Source of the DNA: Shinella pollutisoli
Lineage (GTDB): Bacteria; Pseudomonadota; Alphaproteobacteria; Rhizobiales; Rhizobiaceae
NCBI RefSeq assembly: GCF_024609765.1
Contig: NZ_JANFDG010000016.1
Location: forward strand, 1 to 64,000
Length of the DNA: 64,000 bases
Direction of reading: 5' to 3'
The notes below the pieces were generated by a model that had not been told where the DNA came from, did no database searches, and worked only from the letters and a program-made list of their open reading frames with translations. Positions 61,417-64,000 of the stretch are shown here, one piece after another. Positions within the stretch are counted from its first letter, which is position 1. Each line of letters begins with the position of its first letter. The position numbers and the translations under genes were made by a program.

Positions 61417-62055
61417 ATGCGAAGGCTGCAATCTTCCGGTCCCTTCCCCCTCAGCCGCCGGCTTTTCGTGGCGGGCGGCGCGCTCGCGCTCACCGGCATC
61501 GGCATTCGCGCGACGCAGGCCAACACCGTCATCGGCAAGGCGGTGGAGATCACCGGCGACGTCACCCGCAAGCAGGCGAACCACCGCGAAGGCCTGAAGG
61601 CCGGGGCGAGCGTGATGGACCGCGATTTCGTTTCGACCGGCCGCGACAGCTTCGCCTCGCTCGAACTCGGCGGCGACACGATGCTCCTGCTCGGCAGCGA
61701 CACGGAACTGCTGGTCGACAGCTTCATCGCCGGCCAGGGCGGCGTCATCGAGCTCGGCACCGGACAGATGGTGTTCGACCGGCCGGAGGGCCTCGCCAAG
61801 ATCGACCTCACCATGCGCACCGCCTTCGGCATGATCGGCGTGCGCGGCACGAAGTTCTTCGCCGGCCCCAGCCGCGGCGTCTTCGCCGTCTTCGTCGAGC
61901 ACGGCCGCGTCGCCGTCACCGGCGCCGGCGTGACGAAGGAAGTGGGCGGCGGCGAGGGCGTCGAGATCGCGACGCCGGGCGCCGCGCCCGGCGAGGTCGT
62001 GCGATGGGGCGAGGCCCGCATCCGCGAGGCCTATGCCAGCGTCGGTCTTCGTTAG
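61417..62055 (+). CDS. Tat-exported FecR-domain protein
   Basis: 212 residues. Twin-arginine signal (SRRLFVAGGALALTGIG), then a FecR domain (GDVTRKQANHREGLKAG, TGRDSFASLELGGDTMLLLG, TAFGMIGVRGTKFFAG). FecR proteins are often paired with CHASE2-cyclase receptors, as here (convergent). Probably a periplasmic sensory partner. Confidence 0.85.
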   Translation: MRRLQSSGPFPLSRRLFVAGGALALTGIGIRATQANTVIGKAVEITGDVTRKQANHREGLKAGASVMDRDFVSTGRDSFASLELGGDTMLLLGSDTELLVDSFIAGQGGVIELGTGQMVFDRPEGLAKIDLTMRTAFGMIGVRGTKFFAGPSRGVFAVFVEHGRVAVTGAGVTKEVGGGEGVEIATPGAAPGEVVRWGEARIREAYASVGLR

Positions 62056-62491
62056 TCGAGCAGGTATCGCCTCGGTTTTGCCTCTCACCCTCACCCTTGT
62101 AACTTGGAATTTGCTTCCCGGACTGTCCGGTCCGGGAAGGTTGGCGACCAAGCCCGACAACTCTAAGAACTTCAAGTTCGTGGGAGAGCAAGGGACACCG
62201 GCCGGGATTTCCAAGCCCGTACAGTCGCTTGGGCCAAGCTCCGGCCGGGGACCAAGCCCGCTATGCGCAAGGATGGGACACCGAAACTCTCTACAAACTC
62301 CTCGTTCCTAAGCCCTTTCTTGGCTTGTAATTCAAGACAGTCGCTCTCCCCGCAAGCGGGGAGAGGGGACTTGCCCCGCGAAACGGTGATGCTTCGGGAA
62401 AACGATGCCGCGGATCCCCTTCTCCCCGCAGCCAGGGAGAAGGTGGCCGGCAGGCCGGATGAGGGGCCTTGTCCAGCCACGACAGCCTTGG
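62056..62491. repeat. intergenic repeats between fecR-like gene and cyclase
   Basis: 436 bp without a gene. CTCTCCCCGC (62344-62353)/GCGGGGAGAG (62356-62365) and CCTTCTCCC (62418-62426)/GGGAGAAGG (62435-62443) are hairpins of the CTCTCCCCGC-type repeats common in rhizobial genomes, with GGCCGGATGAGGGG after the second. Confidence 0.6.
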
Positions 62492-64000
62492 TCAGTCCAG
62501 CGTGAAGAGGTCCATCGTGCCGAAGCCGCGGATCTCGTGGCGGCCGATGGCGCGCAGCGGCCGGCTCGTCTCGCCCGCCGCGCGCGGGCCGACGCAGATC
62601 TGCGTGCCGAGGAACTTGTTGGCGTCCTGCAGGCGGGCGGCGAGGTTCACCGCGTCGCCATGCGCCGTGTAATCGAGCTTGCCGCCTGCCCCGACCTCCC
62701 CCAGCACCGCCATCCCCGTCTCGATGCCGATACGCGTGCGGCCGAAGTCCTTTTCGAGGAAGGCGGAACGGCGGCGCATCTCCTCGGTGAGCGCCCGGAT
62801 TTCCTCGGCGCAGGCGAGCGCCTTGTCGACGTGGCGGTCGAGATCGTCCGGCGCGTTGAAGAGCGCGTGCACCGCATCGCCCACCACCTTGTCGACCATG
62901 CCGCCGTGGCTGGCGACGAGCGCGTTCACCTCGGAGAAATAGATGTCGAGCAGCTTGACGAGATCATGCGGCCCGATCTTCTGGGCGAGCGCGGAAAAGC
63001 CCTCGATGTCGGTGAAGAGCGCCGTCACCTGGCGCTCCTCGCCCGCCACGCGCGCAAGCTCCGGATTGTCGATATAGCGGGCGACGACCGATTGCGGCAG
63101 GTATTGCGAGAAGCGCAGCCTGGCCGTCGCCTCCGCGCGGCGCACATGGGCATACTGCAGGAGCCCGGTGACGAGGGCGGCGAGCGCGACGACGAGCGAG
63201 ACGCCGATCGCGTCCGCCAGCAGGCCCGTGCGGACATAGAGCAGCAGCGCCGCGGCGAAGACCGCGCCGACGAGAAGAAGGCCGGCAAGGGCCGAGAGCA
63301 GCGGGCGCGAGCGCGATGCCGCAAGGGCCGCCGCCGCCCCGCCGAGGAAGGCGAAGCCCGTCTCGACGGGCAGGAGGGCCGGATCGCGCATCGGGATATA
63401 TCCGGTCAGGATGGCGTTGGCGACGTCGGCATGGATCTGCACGGAAGGTTCGAGCGGCATGGAGGCGCTGGCGCGCAGGCCCCCGAGATTGGGCAGGCTG
63501 CTACCGATCAGCACCACCTTGCCGGCAAGGCGCTCCGCCGGCACATGGCCTTGCGCCACGTCCGCCGCCGAGACGGTGCGCGCGGCGATCGCCTCGGCGC
63601 CGCTTGCGACGAAGCGCAGGCTGCCGTCCTCGTCGAGGCGCAGGATGCGCGTGTCGTGCCGCACCCAGGCGGGATCGCCGCCCAGCACCGGCGTGCGCGT
63701 GCCCGCCGCCAGCCGCGCCGCCTCGACGCCGAGCGCAGGATAGGCGGCATTGCCGACGATGGCATAGGCCTGCACGCGGCGCACCACCGCGTCCTCGTCG
63801 CCGACGAGGAAGGCTGCCGCTGCCGAGACCGCCCGGTCCTGCAGGAAGGCGCAGGACGTTTCCGTGCCGTCGATGAACCAGAGATCGGGCGCGACCAGCG
63901 GCCGTTGCAGCGCCAGCGCCGGCACCGGCCGCGGTGCCGCGTCCGCATCGTCGCCGATCAGGAAGCCGAGCACGGTCGGCACGCGGCCGATGGCGGCGGC
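62492..64000 (-). CDS. CHASE2-domain adenylate/guanylate cyclase, N-terminus beyond the right edge
   Basis: The frame stays open to the edge, with upstream codons reading AAAIGR before a GTG at 63982, so the gene continues outside. A CHASE2 periplasmic domain (GNAAYPALGVEAARLA, GKVVLIGSSLPNLGG), three membrane helices (about 215-290 of the visible part) and a class III cyclase domain: VTALFTDIEGFSALAQKIGP with metal Asp, KVVGDAVHALFNAP, YTAHGDAVNLAARLQ. Produces cAMP (or cGMP) in response to periplasmic signals, probably with the FecR protein. Confidence 0.9.
   Translation of the reverse strand, partial: AAAIGRVPTVLGFLIGDDADAAPRPVPALALQRPLVAPDLWFIDGTETSCAFLQDRAVSAAAAFLVGDEDAVVRRVQAYAIVGNAAYPALGVEAARLAAGTRTPVLGGDPAWVRHDTRILRLDEDGSLRFVASGAEAIAARTVSAADVAQGHVPAERLAGKVVLIGSSLPNLGGLRASASMPLEPSVQIHADVANAILTGYIPMRDPALLPVETGFAFLGGAAAALAASRSRPLLSALAGLLLVGAVFAAALLLYVRTGLLADAIGVSLVVALAALVTGLLQYAHVRRAEATARLRFSQYLPQSVVARYIDNPELARVAGEERQVTALFTDIEGFSALAQKIGPHDLVKLLDIYFSEVNALVASHGGMVDKVVGDAVHALFNAPDDLDRHVDKALACAEEIRALTEEMRRRSAFLEKDFGRTRIGIETGMAVLGEVGAGGKLDYTAHGDAVNLAARLQDANKFLGTQICVGPRAAGETSRPLRAIGRHEIRGFGTMDLFTLD

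Noticed and set aside
62056-62491. CRISPR-like appearance of the repeats before the cyclase gene
   Set aside because: The repeats are two different inverted hairpins without regular spacing or spacers.

Overview
The window is high-GC alphaproteobacterial chromosome, most likely Rhizobiaceae (Rhizobium/Ensifer/Shinella type). The evidence is the block rpmH-rnpA-yidC-engB-argB, the pairs def-fmt-truA and dapD-dapE, a rhizobial type of intergenic hairpin repeat near 10.2-10.3 kb, and the codon and base use. The genus is an inference.

Backbone left, 1-22.8 kb: a chemoreceptor cut by the left edge, ribokinase, rmuC, then def-fmt-truA on the plus strand facing dapD-DUF805-dapE-membrane protein on the minus strand. 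After these come a LOG-family protein, an eight-EF-hand protein, a HAD nucleotidase, a DMT permease, a short anti-sigma-like protein, the rpmH operon, a second chemoreceptor ending in a WEEF tail, an orphan histidine kinase and tRNA-Arg(ACG).

Integrated element, 22,811-50,438 (27.6 kb): an integrative and mobilizable element inserted in the 3' end of tRNA-Arg(ACG). The core GGTGCGCCA is repeated directly at both ends. A perfect 12-bp inverted repeat lies 9 bp inside each core, so joining the ends gives a symmetric attP of about 51 bp, as expected for a large serine recombinase. That recombinase is the first gene inside the left end. It reads across the attachment site, so integration and excision should give it different C-termini. 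The core carries an orphan DNA methyltransferase, a Rep-like protein, ParA and a ParB-like protein, ArdC antirestriction protein, a HigBA-type toxin-antitoxin pair, a type IV coupling protein, tandem ankyrin genes, a MobC-like protein and a relaxase, but no mating-pair genes. It would therefore need a helper transfer system. The right third is cargo: a four-gene ABC-2 exporter (HlyD, fused double ATPase, two permeases), diverging across an AT-rich palindrome from a lipoprotein hydrolase, a TetR regulator, an FAD monooxygenase and a DUF3861 protein.

Backbone right, 50.4-64 kb: a YtfQRT-YjfF-type sugar ABC transporter with a GntR/FCD regulator, a second hydrolase lipoprotein of the same family as the cargo one, a glycine-zipper protein, a metallophosphoesterase, a proline-racemase-family enzyme with Ser in place of the first catalytic Cys, a Sel1-repeat protein, a Tat-exported FecR protein, and a CHASE2-adenylate cyclase cut by the right edge.

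The least explained parts are the two-gene low-GC cassette between 20-bp direct repeats (28.7-29.6 kb), a direct-repeat operator-like motif at four control points of the element, the coupled HTH-ankyrin module, and the long structured leaders upstream of ardC and mobC.
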